Source: Membranipora membranacea (Eukaryota; Bryozoa; Gymnolaemata; Cheilostomatida; Membraniporidae). Taken from it: 64,000 nucleotides of DNA. This document shows positions 11,896 through 25,000 of the stretch, one piece after another; within the stretch, counting starts at the first letter, position 1; the number at the start of each line of letters is the position of its first letter. The notes beneath the pieces are model-generated. The model saw only the letters and a program-made list of their open reading frames with translations. It made no database searches and was not told where the DNA came from. Location: positions 29,050,162 to 29,114,161 of the forward strand of contig OU612067.1 in assembly GCA_914767715.1 (NCBI GenBank), written 5' to 3'. The translations under genes were made by a program, and so were the position numbers.

Positions 11896-14800
11896 GGCAT
11901 AGTACGGCAGACGAGCTGCGCCAGGGGAGAAAATAATTTCAGATGGCGCAGCTCGGCTAGAGGCAATTTACATGTGGCACAGCTCGGCTAGAGGCGATTT
12001 ATGTGTGGCGCAGCTCGGCTAGTTTCAAAACTTGTTACCAAGAGCACATGATTCCCAATATTGATAGACTTGCAAAAACTTGCTCATCTGTCGGAACTGA
12101 TAAAGGAGCGGGAATTTATCACAGCTCTATTGTTCAACATCTAGCTGAAAAAGCAAGAGGACTATTTTACATAAGTTGAACTAGGAGTGGCAGTCACAGC
12201 AGGGAGTCACAGTCAGTGTTTGAGAAGTTGCTTGACTTTCCCTACCGATGATATGGCTGTAAGTATAGTATAGTATTCTCCACAATAAGGTATGAAAGTT
12301 ATATCATTATCATCATGTGAAGGAATGATTGGATGTGTTGATCATTTAAATAGGGCTACTTACTACTTACTTGTACTACCTACTTCTCTCTTCTACCAAG
12401 TCCAAGGAGTATCAGCTTCCCTGGGGGGTCTTTCAATTAGAAACAGCCAAAATTGCAATCTGATCGTTCTCTCACAGAGTGAGTGATACCTGCTAGGGGT
12501 CTCGCTTTCAGATCGCTCAGTCACTTGATGGAGCTATATACATTCTGAGTGAGCGATTTTGTCTAATTGAAAGACCAAGTGAGTGATAATTTTGAGCGAT
12601 GTGATAGTGATAACTTGCTTTAGTAATGCATCGCTCTTTCTAATTGAAAGACCCCCCTGGTTGTTCCTTGCTTCTACCACTCACATCATTGCATTTTCTT
12701 ATTTTGGTTAGTTTGGGCTCTATTGTGTGGGTGCACAAACAAAGCAATGAGCTGCCCAATTTTTTGATAGTTGGTAATGATGTTGATGAAATATGTATCA
12801 ATCAAGAGTGACTACTCACACTCAGTCACAGGCTACCTAGTACTAGTACTACAGGCTGCTACTGAGTGAGTAATGGTCACCAGCCTACTCCAACATCTGG
12901 GTCAATGGCAGTGAGTATTTGACTGCCCTTTTGGGTTTTTTGTTGTTTGAAACCCAACCAGGGGGGGGGGGAGGGGGGCAGACGTTGCCAGAGACCAACC
13001 CAGGCTTTGGAGAAACTCGTGTATACAGTGTAAGGTGTATAGTCATGTCTGCTAGATGTAGGGCATATACTGCAAGCGTAGAGAGGGCTTTAGAGCTCAT
13101 CAAGTTACTTTGTTTAAAGTTTGACTGTGATTGATGTGTCAGTAATCTGTCCAAATAACACTTTTGTATGTTTACATGTTTTATTTTACAGCCTGTATGA
13201 TTATGAAGGAGGATTTTAGAGATTAACCAGAGATAAGCCATAGGAATCATATGCAATCATCACTAGACCGACTTAATCTTTGATCCCATATAAACCTCAA
13301 CATGTATCAGGATTGCATTGGTAAGACAAAGGAGTTAGAGGGAACTCCTTGGTAAGACAGTGGCTGGTTCACTTAGCCGGATTTAAGATGCTGAGACTTC
13401 GCCAAGTAAAAGTATTTTCCAATGAACAACTAGAGATCCATGAGAATTTATACACAATAATAATGCCGTAGCACAGCTCATCTCCTAGTCTTGCAACATC
13501 TAACTGTAAGTTGTAGATGATAAATCAATGTCAAGCATGCAACTTCAGTTAGTATCCAATGCTGTTGATAATGATACCTAGGGAGTTTTTGCGGTATCAA
13601 TTAGATGAACAAACTTCATCAGGGTGCTTGGTCACTGGGTGCAGGCCCCAGAGAACTGAGATGAAGGTTCATTGCGTAAGGCAGTCCTCGCACCCTGCTA
13701 TACTCTGCTTAAATCTATCAATAATAACCAGATCAAATGATTCACAGTGTTTTGTGCTGATCATTTTTATTTTTAGGTACATTGAATATAATATGTATAA
13801 CGGCCACAGGTATTCTGGCTCGTAGTCACATTGATCCAACTTTTTTGGGTCAAACCAAACGCATATCCTTACTCCAACTTTGGAGAGTGATAGTAAGTCC
13901 TTGGGTGAACAAAAGATATCAGGGAGTATGTATGATCTAGGAGTTGGGGACAAAATATAACATTTGTCCCAAACTCCCTGGTATGATTGTATCAGACATA
14001 TGAGTTGTCCTCTCAACTAAAATCAATCCTCCTCCCAAGGTAGTCTGGTCATTTAGCTCAATTAGACAATTCGTGCACAAATCGTTTACTCAGAATGCAT
14101 AGGTATAGTTTTATCTATGAGAGAGTGATTTGGGAACGAGACCTAAGTAGGGCACCTAAGCTGTTTTTTATTCAAAGAACTTTCAGTCACTCTTGACAAA
14201 ATATTCATCTATCTATGCATTATTCTGTAGACTAAACAGCCAAGTCATATCATCCCTGCATGAATATAGATGGTAATACAGCTGTCACAAAAATGCGTCA
14301 AGTGAACTTTCTTAGGCATAGTATAATTGTTATTGTGCTTAAATTACGTTACACAAAACAAATAACGAAAAAAGAAATAAAGGAGCCAGTTATGTCAGCT
14401 CAACAACAAACAAACATGGTATGTAAGAAGAAAAAATAAAAATCCGACCAGAGAGAAAACTTTGATAATAATTTGGTACCCACTTACAGATTACAGTTGT
14501 CAAGTCAGTTCACCGATGTATTTGTTGTCTATTAGAACTCACGATTGATTTGAATCAGCTTATCAGTGGCACTTTGGGCATTTACAATTCAAATGTGCTT
14601 GACTGCTTGAGGTCCTAAACTGAAAACCTAACCCACAAGCAATCAAAAAAATCAATAGATATTAAGACTGAGGAGTTAGACTTCTGTAAAGAGGTCATCT
14701 GGGCTTCTTAGTGGCACTACGTTGCGGACTCGATCTCATAGTTGATCGGCAAGTTGCGTGTCGGCATATTGATCATCCAGATGAATTTATTTCCAACAAT

Positions 14801-15723
14801 ATTATGTTAGACCACTGGGCCATAGGCTGGTTTAAATTTTGTGGTCATCACCTTGTCTTCAACCGTTCTGAAAGGGAAAATTATAATAGGATCAATTAAT
14901 GCAGAAACCAAATGAGATGCTCAACTGTGAAAAAAAGTTCATATTCCTGGGTTAGAGATAGAACTAAGAGGTCATTGAATGAAAGAATTGAATGTAATAT
15001 GAAAGTCAAACATTGCTACATACCCAGACAGGTTTTGGAGTAGGACCATGGGGTCATAGATAGATAAGATAGTAGTCTGCCAGTGAGGGTGCTGCTGCAT
15101 CATCATCAACATTCCACCAATTCTTTGACTCCCATTCACTGTAACAATGAGTGATTCAATGACAAAAATGAAATACATACATACATAGATTCTACAGATT
15201 GGTCCAGGAACTGTCTGTAGTGAAAGATCAAGGAGTGCTCCTTCCTAGCTAGTCCCTGCTGGTCCGACTCCTTGGTAAGATAGATTGGTTGGTGACAGTT
15301 CACCTGACAGACTCCTCTCCTCTGCATATATCTTTTCTAAGGTGGCTCTATGTTGAGAATATCTGATAGTGATAACATTAAAAAGGTCACCTTTCAGTGA
15401 TCAGGCCAGTGAGTGATGCTCTAACCTCAAAGTCAGGCCTAGGACCCAATTATCAGACTCGGCTATCAAGATGGTGCAGACTTAGTTGTTAACAATCATA
15501 CCTCCAAAACCCAAGTTGACTCTAACTTTTTCCGACTGAGTAGTGACAGACTATCAAATTCATGAGTTGTGTTCTCATGGCTTCAAAATTTGAAACTAGC
15601 CGAGCTGCGCCACACATAAATTGCCTCTAGCCGAGCTGCGCCACATGTAAATTGCATGTAGCCGAGCTGCGCCATTCCCAATTTATTTTCCCATGTGGCG
15701 CAGCTCGTCTGCCGTAGGCATAG
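11896..15723. mobile_element. Foldback-like element with tandem-unit inverted ends and 7 bp target duplication
   Basis: The left end (11903 to about 12027) begins TACGGCAGACGAGCTGCGCC. The right end (about 15590-15716) is its inverted copy, ending GGCGCAGCTCGTCTGCCGTA. Each end holds 2-3 tandem copies of a ~31 bp unit around GCGCAGCTCGGCTAGAGGC followed by an A/T-rich AATTTACATGTG part. GGCATAG occurs at 11896-11902 and again at 15717-15723, a 7 bp target duplication. The 3814 bp element has no long open frame and no transposase I can recognise, so it looks non-autonomous. Superfamily is uncertain; 7-8 bp duplications are usual for hAT-type or foldback elements. A smaller inverted-repeat element (12421-12660) is nested inside. 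Confidence 0.85.
12421..12660. repeat. MITE-like element nested in the 3.8 kb element
   Basis: The left terminus CTGGGGGGTCTTTCAATTAG (12421-12440) is mirrored by the right terminus ending in CTAATTGAAAGACCCCCCTG (12640-12659). A further internal copy of the terminal text (TCTAATTGAAAGACC) lies near 12569. The interior carries several GAGTGAGTGATA / GAGCGAT-like words in both orientations. No target duplication is clear. Confidence 0.75.
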
Positions 15724-16010
15724 ATAACTTATAACATATAAATGGTTGCCTGCAGCACTCAATTAAAAACAGCTGCATAAAATACAAACTCAAATGAAAT
15801 GGGAATATGGAAAATTTAACTTGGATGATGAATCGGCCTTATATATATAACAGAAGATAATATGAAAGCTTCAAAATGTTAGCAATTAGATGAGAGCGCA
15901 AGAGATTTAGCCGATAGGGGTTTCCTGCCAGCTATTCATGTATATAACCAATGTCTATGAATTTAATGTGTGATGAATTGGTTAGGTTGTAGCAGATTTT
16001 GTTGGCAGCT
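15717..16010. other. 3' flank of the ZIP transporter
   Basis: Short AT-rich stretch between the end of the 3.8 kb element and the ZIP stop codon (TAA at 16013-16011). It should hold the 3' UTR; I see no canonical AATAAA on the minus strand in it. Confidence 0.4.
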
Positions 16011-19000
16011 TTAGACGACGATGTGTTCTTCAAAGACAGCAATCAGCAACATACTGCCAAATCCCAAAATCAGCCCAAGATTTTGGAGCAGGAAAAGTCG
16101 ACATTTAGATTTGGACTTTCTCTTCGCCAGCTCAGGAATCTAGAAACGAGAAATAAAATATAATTTTGTTACTTTCTGGGATGTAAATAAGCAGACAGTC
16201 TTAAATGGGATTTTTGGGCATAGCTACCCCGAGCCAAGCCAATTAGATCAGACTTGGATCAAGTTTGATCCTGTTTGTCTGAATTCCAATTGCTCCTCTT
16301 CCATTGGTGAGGCCTGCAGCGTGGCAAGCGGAGGGGAGCAACTCCGAGCGCAGGCAGATATACGAAATTCTATCTAGCTCAGACTTGATCGATGAGAATG
16401 TTTACCCACAGTCCACTAATCTGTCTCCTGTGTCTGTAGCTTACAGAGGGAACAACTCACCATATTGACGAGTGACACGTACAAGAACATGCCAGCAGTG
16501 ACTGCAAATATCCATTGTCTAGTCAGTGAGTTTGCACTAACAGCTATTCCTATGTACAATCCAATGAATGCACAGCATGCAGCGAAGAGATTGAACAGTA
16601 TCACTTTACAAGGTGACATGCCAGTAGATAGCAGAACTGCAAAGTCTCCTGCAAAACAAAATAATATTAATTGTATTTGGGATAACTCATTGTTTTCAGA
16701 TACAGGGGATTTTTTTCATATTTGTAATTGTTGACGCTACCTAATACTACTGCTTTATCATAAAATATTCTTGCCCAATAGACAGCACTGATTGAGACCG
16801 ACTTCAGTGTACATGGAAATATGCTCTATGGCTTGTAGTACAAATAGTACATTATTAGCAGTTATGTCCTCTTTTGCTAGGTGAAGGCAACTTTTCAAAA
16901 CTTTTATTCATCACTTACCCAGTTCATGTGGAAGTTCATGGCACATCACTGCAATGGAGATGGCTAGTCCTGATTGATAGCCATCTGCAAAAGCTGCTCC
17001 TATAGCTAGCCCATCGACAAAGTTGTGTAGCACATCGCCAAGTATAATCAAGTATGCGACGGTAGGTAGCTTGAGGCAGTTCTTTGATTGTTTTACTCTT
17101 GAAACTTGTTCCATTGATTCGAAATCATTGCTGGATGAAATGGAGTTTTTCTAAAAGTAGGAGACGGAACAATTATGATAATGAAGTAAAATACAATTTC
17201 ATGACACGTCATCATATAAACACGCGTTGCTGCAACATCCATGTGCAACAGTTTGTCTCTAAGGTCTTTCAATTGTAATCATCAATGCTAAAATCAACTC
17301 CACACATTTTTTGCTGGTTTTTGCCTAATTTGGATAATTGCATGCTACCTTGAAAATCAGTGTTTGAAGCTGTGAATACAGTCGTGCATACCAACGGTAC
17401 TAGTTTAGCCTTAATGATATCATTTGGTGTCATAATCTCAAACGAAATTTCAAATAATTGCATTGTGGTATACATGCGTACTTACAGAGTTATATAGGTC
17501 CGCTTCAGACATACTAAGGTTGTTTTCGTTAGGGTGTACTTTCGATAAGCTTTCGTCCATAGTTATTGCCTGATGAATGTTCTCTAGAGTTTCAGCGTGT
17601 GGTACAGCTCCCTTATCTGATGGTTTGGCATGGTTTTCACTATGGATGTGGTCCTGTAAACCAATTTTCAACTTTATACTTTATTGTTAGCTGATCAAAG
17701 TCATACAGGCGACAAAGAACACCATGCCATTAATTAATATAATATAAAATGGTTAAGGGCTTATCAGCGTATTAATATTCTGCAGGGAAGTTTTTCATAG
17801 CAGTCACACTTTTTTTTTATTTATGCTGGAAAATCAAAAATGGTGTCAAGGTTGAGGACAAGGTGGTACTCACATGTTCTCCTCCAAGATGGCTGTGACC
17901 AAACTGTGCCATAACCGTCTCGATGATGAAGAAGAAATAGATGGCTACAACAAAAGATTGTATCATACAGGTTGATCATCATACAAAATGGTGTAATGAA
18001 AGGTAAGTCTGCTGGACTCAAATCTTTAGTGCCATATATATCAGGAGTTACACCATCAACAACAAATCTTAATCACTCATCCAACAACTATATTTACCTG
18101 CAAGTACAACCAACATTTTTGCAACGTAATCCTCGATTATTATCGGGCCTGAGTGATCTCCGTGGCCTCCGTGAGCGTGGTCATGGAGTCCAAGTGCCTG
18201 CAATATAATCATGATTTTGCAAGTTTTCAGCAAGAAAGAGAATGAGAAAGAGTACAAAGAACGCTATAACCTGGAGTTTAAATATCAATTACAGTCAGGC
18301 TTAAACCTCCTATGTATGACATGATAATTCATTAAGCTCGAAAGTTTCTACTATCTGACACATCTAAGAGAAAAATTTTTAAAGACGTGCCTTCCGACCA
18401 TATTTGAGGTAGTTTGGCCTTGGCACATCCTCATTTCCGTTAACAGGTGTTGTAGCCCCAGCTTGAATCAATCTCCTCAGAGGTAGAAGGGAGCGCATAA
18501 ATCAGCCTAAAGTTAACAAGGTTGTTCAAAAGCTGACTACAAATTTTATTTTTGTTCTATCAATTTGAGGCAGATCATAGACTTAATAACAAACCTGGTC
18601 AGGATACTGTATTGAGCAGGATTGAAACACCTAATTACAGGGGTCATAGCATTGCCTATCTGAGTTTATTATTTAGTCTATGATGCAGGCTCACTTCAAA
18701 TAATTTCTTCAGTGTTTTTGGGATGGAGCCAACAAAAATGATAAACGATTGTCATCAGGGTAACGATTTGCCACAGAGTGGTACAAGGAGGATAAGTAAG
18801 GCTAACCTGAGGAATGAGATGGAGTACAGCATCACCGCACATCGTCCCCACAGCTAACCCTATGAATAGTGTGAGCACATCCTGCACAAAGTCATGATTG
18901 AGACACGGGAAGAGTAAGGCTCCTATCAGAGCCAGAGAGCTGATAATCGCTACAGCTATTGTACTGAGTCCCCATTCTACAACAGGTTGTAAATAAATTA

Positions 19001-22000
19001 TAAATTCAATGTCTTGAACACTTGAGACGTAGAATCTCACAAAAATTGAATCTGTCCTAGAACAAGTTTGTTTGGCAATGATTTACTCTCCAGCCATAGG
19101 AGAATTTTTCGCGATTCGACATTTATCTTTGGAGCATCAATCACACTTGGAGGAGCATGAAGAGTTGATAACCACAGTTCAGCCAGAAATTTCATCAGAC
19201 TAAGAGCCAATAAGCAACCTTAAGGATGATGAAGGAATTTAGATAATACATCACCATGGCAATAATCGAAATGATTTGCAAAACCGTTATATGATGTATC
19301 AGGAAATCTGCAGTATTATTAGATGTAGGTGCCAACTATTCATTCAGCCAGCCAGGTGTACTCTATTATTGCATTGTGGAATGAGGAAACATTTCCCAGT
19401 CAATCATCGAATTTGGTTCTATAATAATCATAAAAATATTTACATACTATAGAATTGATCTAGGGGTCCAGGGGCGTCTGTGACTTGGACTATCTCTTCA
19501 GCCGAGGAGGTACAGTAACCCCCTGCGTTTTGCTGTACTATGGTAAGAGATATGTCAGGGAGGGAGGCTACAGGTACATCCTCGTTCTCGGATATACCGA
19601 ATACACCTGCTATCTCTCCTGCACTCAGACACTGTAAGAAAAAGAAAGAATAGCTCTGGGTTAATACTGAAGTCAGCCGTTTTATACAATCCGCTTTGGA
19701 ATGTCTCCATGTGAGAGAAAAAGGTCACATACTGAGAGGAAATGTAACTGGGAGAGTTAAGTAGTCACACAACTGAAGCCAATATGGATTGAAAAGATAA
19801 CAGTGACCGTGACGTGTGTCACTGTAAGCTGTGAAGTTGTTTTTGATTTGTTTATCTTTTCACAACTGGTAGACTGGTATTGGTCCGAGATTCTGTCCAC
19901 ACCTTTCCTTACTGTTGTGTCAATTGAATTTCGTAATGTTGGAAAATGTTGGAAAATGTTGGAAAACGGAAACATCAGATGCAGTCAATATCCAGGATGG
20001 GATGGAAATAATGCAAGTAGAACCTGCCAGATAAGTTTCATCTCTTTGATCAGTTCTTGATCTATGTATGATGTCTGGACAGTGTTAGCGTTAAAATGTA
20101 GCTCAACATACTTTTTGCACGAGGCCTTTTTCCTCAGTTTCTTCATGGACAGACCGCTTGTGGGCATGATCATGATGGTCCTCCTCCTCTTCTGTGTGGT
20201 CGGAATGGTCAGAGTGTTCATTTCCGTGGTCATCGTGATCATCAACAGCCGTAACTTTGATTGCCTTTTCAACTAGCTGCTCAAATGCTGGTAAAATAAT
20301 TGTTCATTCATTTTTTTTGTTTACATATACACATGCTGTTGTTAACACTCTATGACTTTCCCAGACAGTATTATTTCTCTTCATATTGATTGATGTTCAA
20401 TTTATGATTAAATCTCAGCCAAAGGTGAGGTGAGAGTAATATTTCATAATTATTTAAACACAGCCTCTGCTTGTTTGATATTGCTCAGAGACACCATAAA
20501 ATAGCTACCCACACATGCTACCATTATGGCATGAATATATGGGTTTTCGGTGGTTTCATTCATTGCAACATAATCATATTGGTGTGATTTTCATATGATC
20601 TGCAGTTTTTTTCTCTTCAGATTAGAAAATTCCGAGGGCAATGACTCATACATTACATTGAATGTTATAGGAATAGCCGAATCATACCTGCGTAAGAGAT
20701 TACTGTAGAGTTTTCCTTCAAGCCTAAATGAGTGAGGATATCCTTAGTGAAGTCTGCTTCGACTGGTCTCGGGCTGCATTCCGAAGACAGTTCGTTCCCT
20801 ATAATCATTCAGCAGATTTGCATCAATAAGATTTTTATTCACAGGCTAAATTTTGGAGAGTTTAAACACAGGTTTGCCTGTATTTTTATGGCCAGTGAAC
20901 CAAGGAGTTGTCTCTAACTCCTTGAGTGAACACTAGTGAGTAAAATAACATGACTTCATAAGCCCAGTTATATAATTTTTGACACACAATCTTACCACTT
21001 GGTTTGGTAGCCAACTGTATGCATGGACTCTCTTGTATAGTGACAGGTACCAAGGGCTTCAGTAATAAAACACCGTACAAGGAAAACAGTAAGCGAGGTG
21101 AACATGTGTCATTATAAGGTGGGCTAAACCAGTCCTATATTCTGATCTGTAATTATATACCAAGCCTACTATGAGCTATACATTGACATTGGTAGGATTG
21201 TATGTAGCCATAGCAACCACATCTCTCCAGGTAGATTGAATTTTTATCCTTATCATGGAAAAATTGATGAATGATTCATCAGCTTATTACCATATACTAC
21301 ACAGTTGGACAGAATTTACTAACTTTTCTAATATCCAGATCCATTCGTATTAAATTTTAGCATTTTTTCCGAAGCACTCTTAGGTTTTTGTTAAAATCGA
21401 CAATGACATTACTATTTGTCATCAGTCCCCCTTCTGTCAATGAAGACAGAATTTAGCTATGGGAAAACAAAATTTCATAATCAAAATTTGTTTTTAAAAA
21501 ACTCAGAAAAAATAGAGCATTATTGATTGTATTTATAGGCTCAATCATTGCCTGACCCAAAGAACTACAGTAGAATTGCACTAGTCCTTCTTTGTAGGAT
21601 GATTCAAGTGGTGTTGTTACAGCACAAATCATTTCTTATTTTATTGTTTATGACAATTTCTGGTTGAAGTGAGAATCTTTTATTATCCTTATTTTATTAT
21701 TTGGCCGAGTTCAATTTTTTCACTTTGTGTCTGTTGATTGTTATTCTGGAATGTTGGGCTGAAAAGGTACCCAAGAGGAAGGTCATTAGTTTGGAAAACA
21801 AAGGCGACACTAAGTTTGCTGGGGTATGGATTCCTATGGAACAATGGCTTTTGTATTTCACAGTTCAAAACTTTCACATTTTCACGTTTCTGAATTTCAC
21901 ACGACCTTACACCTTGAATTGCTGAAACCGCACTAATAGCAGTATTGTGGTAAGACTATTAGAGACTGATCAGCAGTCTCCAGGCACGAGAACATACTGT

Positions 22001-25000
22001 CCTTGTATAACTTTGTGGTATTTATACCAATAAAACAGTAATGGGACTAACCTTGTAAGATATGTGATACGATGAGATAACTTATGATTTCCTCTGTTGA
22101 TTTCTCCGCACCGCTCCATCTCTCGTACTCTGAGATTATCAGCTCTTCACCAAAACACTATAAAATAGCCACAATATCTTATAACGTCTATCACCTCAGA
22201 CTACAACAACCTGGTTGAAACTAAACTTATCAGACTATAAAGTAACATAGGCACAACAAGTGTATCAATTAAAAAAGTCAAAAAGATTTTATATCCAGCT
22301 ATCATAAGTTGCCGGTAGCACCTTCTTTTGTGTGCAAAGGAATAACCTGGGAGATTTTTTCTATCAGTTATATTATTACATTAGGTTTCTAAACTCTCTC
22401 TTTGCCCGTTTCACAAACACCTCTATAGGAATAAGACCTTCTTTTGTAAATTCTTTACTACCAGCCTAGCAGTGTATTCCTCCTCCTATTGGTAGCCATG
22501 TTAGGTTACCCTAACAGCTGGCAGAATACAATGACAAATAATATTGATTGACCCAATAGAAATTGTTGCAAGTCATATACTAGGCTAGTCTATGCACTTT
22601 GCAGGATATGCTTGGATTTTTCCTCTCATTACTTCTACATTAATCTTACTTCATATAGCCTAGGGTCCAATAATACACATTGCATGACCTTTTGTCAATG
22701 TCATGAAGGACCGCCCTTATTCAAAATGAAAGAAATTCTGGCTGACATTTTCTTCACTACTTGGCAGTGGATATCTCTGCTCATGGGTACTTCCCAAACA
22801 TGAGGCTACTTTTCCCAGCGTCTGACTGGAAAACTCTCATACCTGGAGCAATATAGTAGGTGGCATGAATAGAAATCAATAGATATTGCAGTTTTAGTGC
22901 TCCCCTTGATTGACTTATAACACTCAAGGGCAGACAACTCCAGCAAGATCCTGCATTGATTCAGACTTTCTCTCGCCCGGGGGGGGGGGGGGCAAATGTC
23001 TTGGGGACTCAGACTAATACTAGGCCTACTCAGCTAAAAAATTGTACAGAATGAAGATGGAAAATTCACCATCACTATTTTTATGACCTGGCATGTCTTT
23101 CATTGGGGTTAGGTTAAGGTGAGTGGAGTGACCAAGATGACACCCTAGCCTAGACCACGTTTGGTCCATTTGCCTGCATTCCGAGTCGCAGCCGATCTCC
23201 TGGTCACGTCACAGTGACCAGTGGATCGGTAGCGACTCGGAATGCAGGCAATTGGATCAAACTTGTTCTACCCTAGCCTGTCAGTCTAGAATATTGCGAC
23301 ACTGAAGTTGGTACAATGTGTGCGTCATCCAAATCCTATTTACTTTTCCGTTAATAATCACGGCTATCAAGCGCTGTTTTGTCTATTGATCTATCACCAA
23401 CTGGATCATGCTAGCCTATTATTCCACTAGCCATTGACCATATCGAACGTCTGCCACAGCTGGTGTGGGGTCACATTGTGAGCCTATTGCAACAGAGTGA
23501 AAATTATGAAATATATTTGTTGGCAGAAATTTGATGCATTTTTCAACTTCTGGATGGCCAGCCAAGATTTCAAAGAAGAGTGTTTGGCCTGAACTGATCA
23601 AAATTATTGGTCTAAAAATCTCCTTATCAAGTGGTTGCTTTGGTTAATCATCATTGACTGTTATTGATACTAATATAGAAGGTTAGAAGGTAAAATATCT
23701 CTGCACAGAGAGCAGACAGATACGTCCCGGGACCTTGTGAGCTAAGAAAATACAGTCTGGGGATTGATGACTGATTGATGACAAATCTGTATCGGCATTT
23801 GCAAGCTAAGGCGTTGTGAGTGCAAACAAACTACTGTCTGGCATCTAGAATTGCAGACTCATAAGAGAAAGAACCACTGCAGCCACTATAAGCTACATTT
23901 TGCTATCTGAGAGGATGTGAAATTTTTTGAATGAAAGTCTACAGCAAAATCTTGGAATAACTACGCGTTGTTTTGCATGAATTGAGTAAACTCACTGGCT
24001 TCAGGAAAAGCAGATGAAAAAGGGTGTAAAATCTTCCATTCATTGTAAGGTAGTTAGATGATTAATTCTTGATAATGGTCACTAAAACTCCAGCAAGTGA
24101 GCATGATATTACTGTTTAATACAGCGCTGAGATCTGTAATGACCGGCGACAGTAGGAGGTTTTATTCTTATATCATTTTGATGCTGGTTGATTGTTAGGC
24201 AATAAATGAACAATGCCTATCAAAAAGTTTGGAGGTATGATTTCAGCCAATTCCTGTCAAAAATTTGAATATGCTGTGTGCTGGATAGTTACCATTAACT
24301 TTCCATTATTGTCTATCCAAATTGATTTAAGGATTTCACTTGCTGGGCTTGCCTAGGGACAAAAAGTAATAATAACATCCTGTTAGTAAAATAGACTGGG
24401 CCTTTTATGAAGCAGTGTATCTCAAAAGACCCCATTTAGACTATACACCAGCTGCATCTGGAGGATGGTGAGCGATTGTGATGAGTCAGATTCCATAGTT
24501 GAGGGTTGAGCTATCATTAAATTTGGCTAAGGCCCTCCAGGAACTCAGAAGTTATGCAAGATGTGTGAATGAGCTAGAAATTTCAACCTTTGTAGTAACT
24601 CCCGGTTCTGTAATTATGTAATACTAAGACACTGCCTATCATATCAGACAGGAAGGGAATGAGGTTGTTCACAGTGGAAAGTTATGTTTTGAGCCTAAGG
24701 TGAGGTGAGGTTGCTAAAACTGTATCAGTTTCACACAGTACCCTGGTGCTTGGTAATACTGTAACCCTAGCCTTGTCACACAGCTACTTTTTGATGACAC
24801 ATGACAAGGCTACGCTAACCAAGGAGTAAAAACTCCTTGCTGTAACCTACTTAACCAACAGAGTGGGTAAATCACTGGATTCCAGGGTATTATAATTGGG
24901 TCACAACAGATTTATGAGCCCCCTTCTCATTCACTCTCGTCGCACTTGGATACTGGTCTCTCAGAAGTAATGCCCTCCACCTAGGCCTACTAGAAAACAG

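Larger units (their letters stand above)
8629..11902. other. Gene-free region with small hairpins
   Basis: No exon I can support. It contains the TMEM60 3' UTR of unknown length, a short perfect hairpin at 9444-9482, and a 127 bp hairpin element at 10800-10926. Open frames such as 11159-11365 are short, lack similarity to anything I recognise and have no supporting splice context. Confidence 0.5.

Noticed and set aside
12958-12980. Fourth poly-G insert
   Set aside because: A G run is present, but the following text (CAGACGTTGCCAGAG) lacks the CTTGGGGGCTCAGACTA part, and the flanks only loosely repeat.
13669-14016. Minus-strand open frame of 115 codons
   Set aside because: Lies inside the 3.8 kb element; no transposase motif or known domain, and interrupted by inverted words. 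Treated as chance.
21689-21877. Candidate for the missing ZIP exon
   Set aside because: Text does not resemble the ZIP4/ZIP12 ectodomain and splice phases do not fit 1 to 0.
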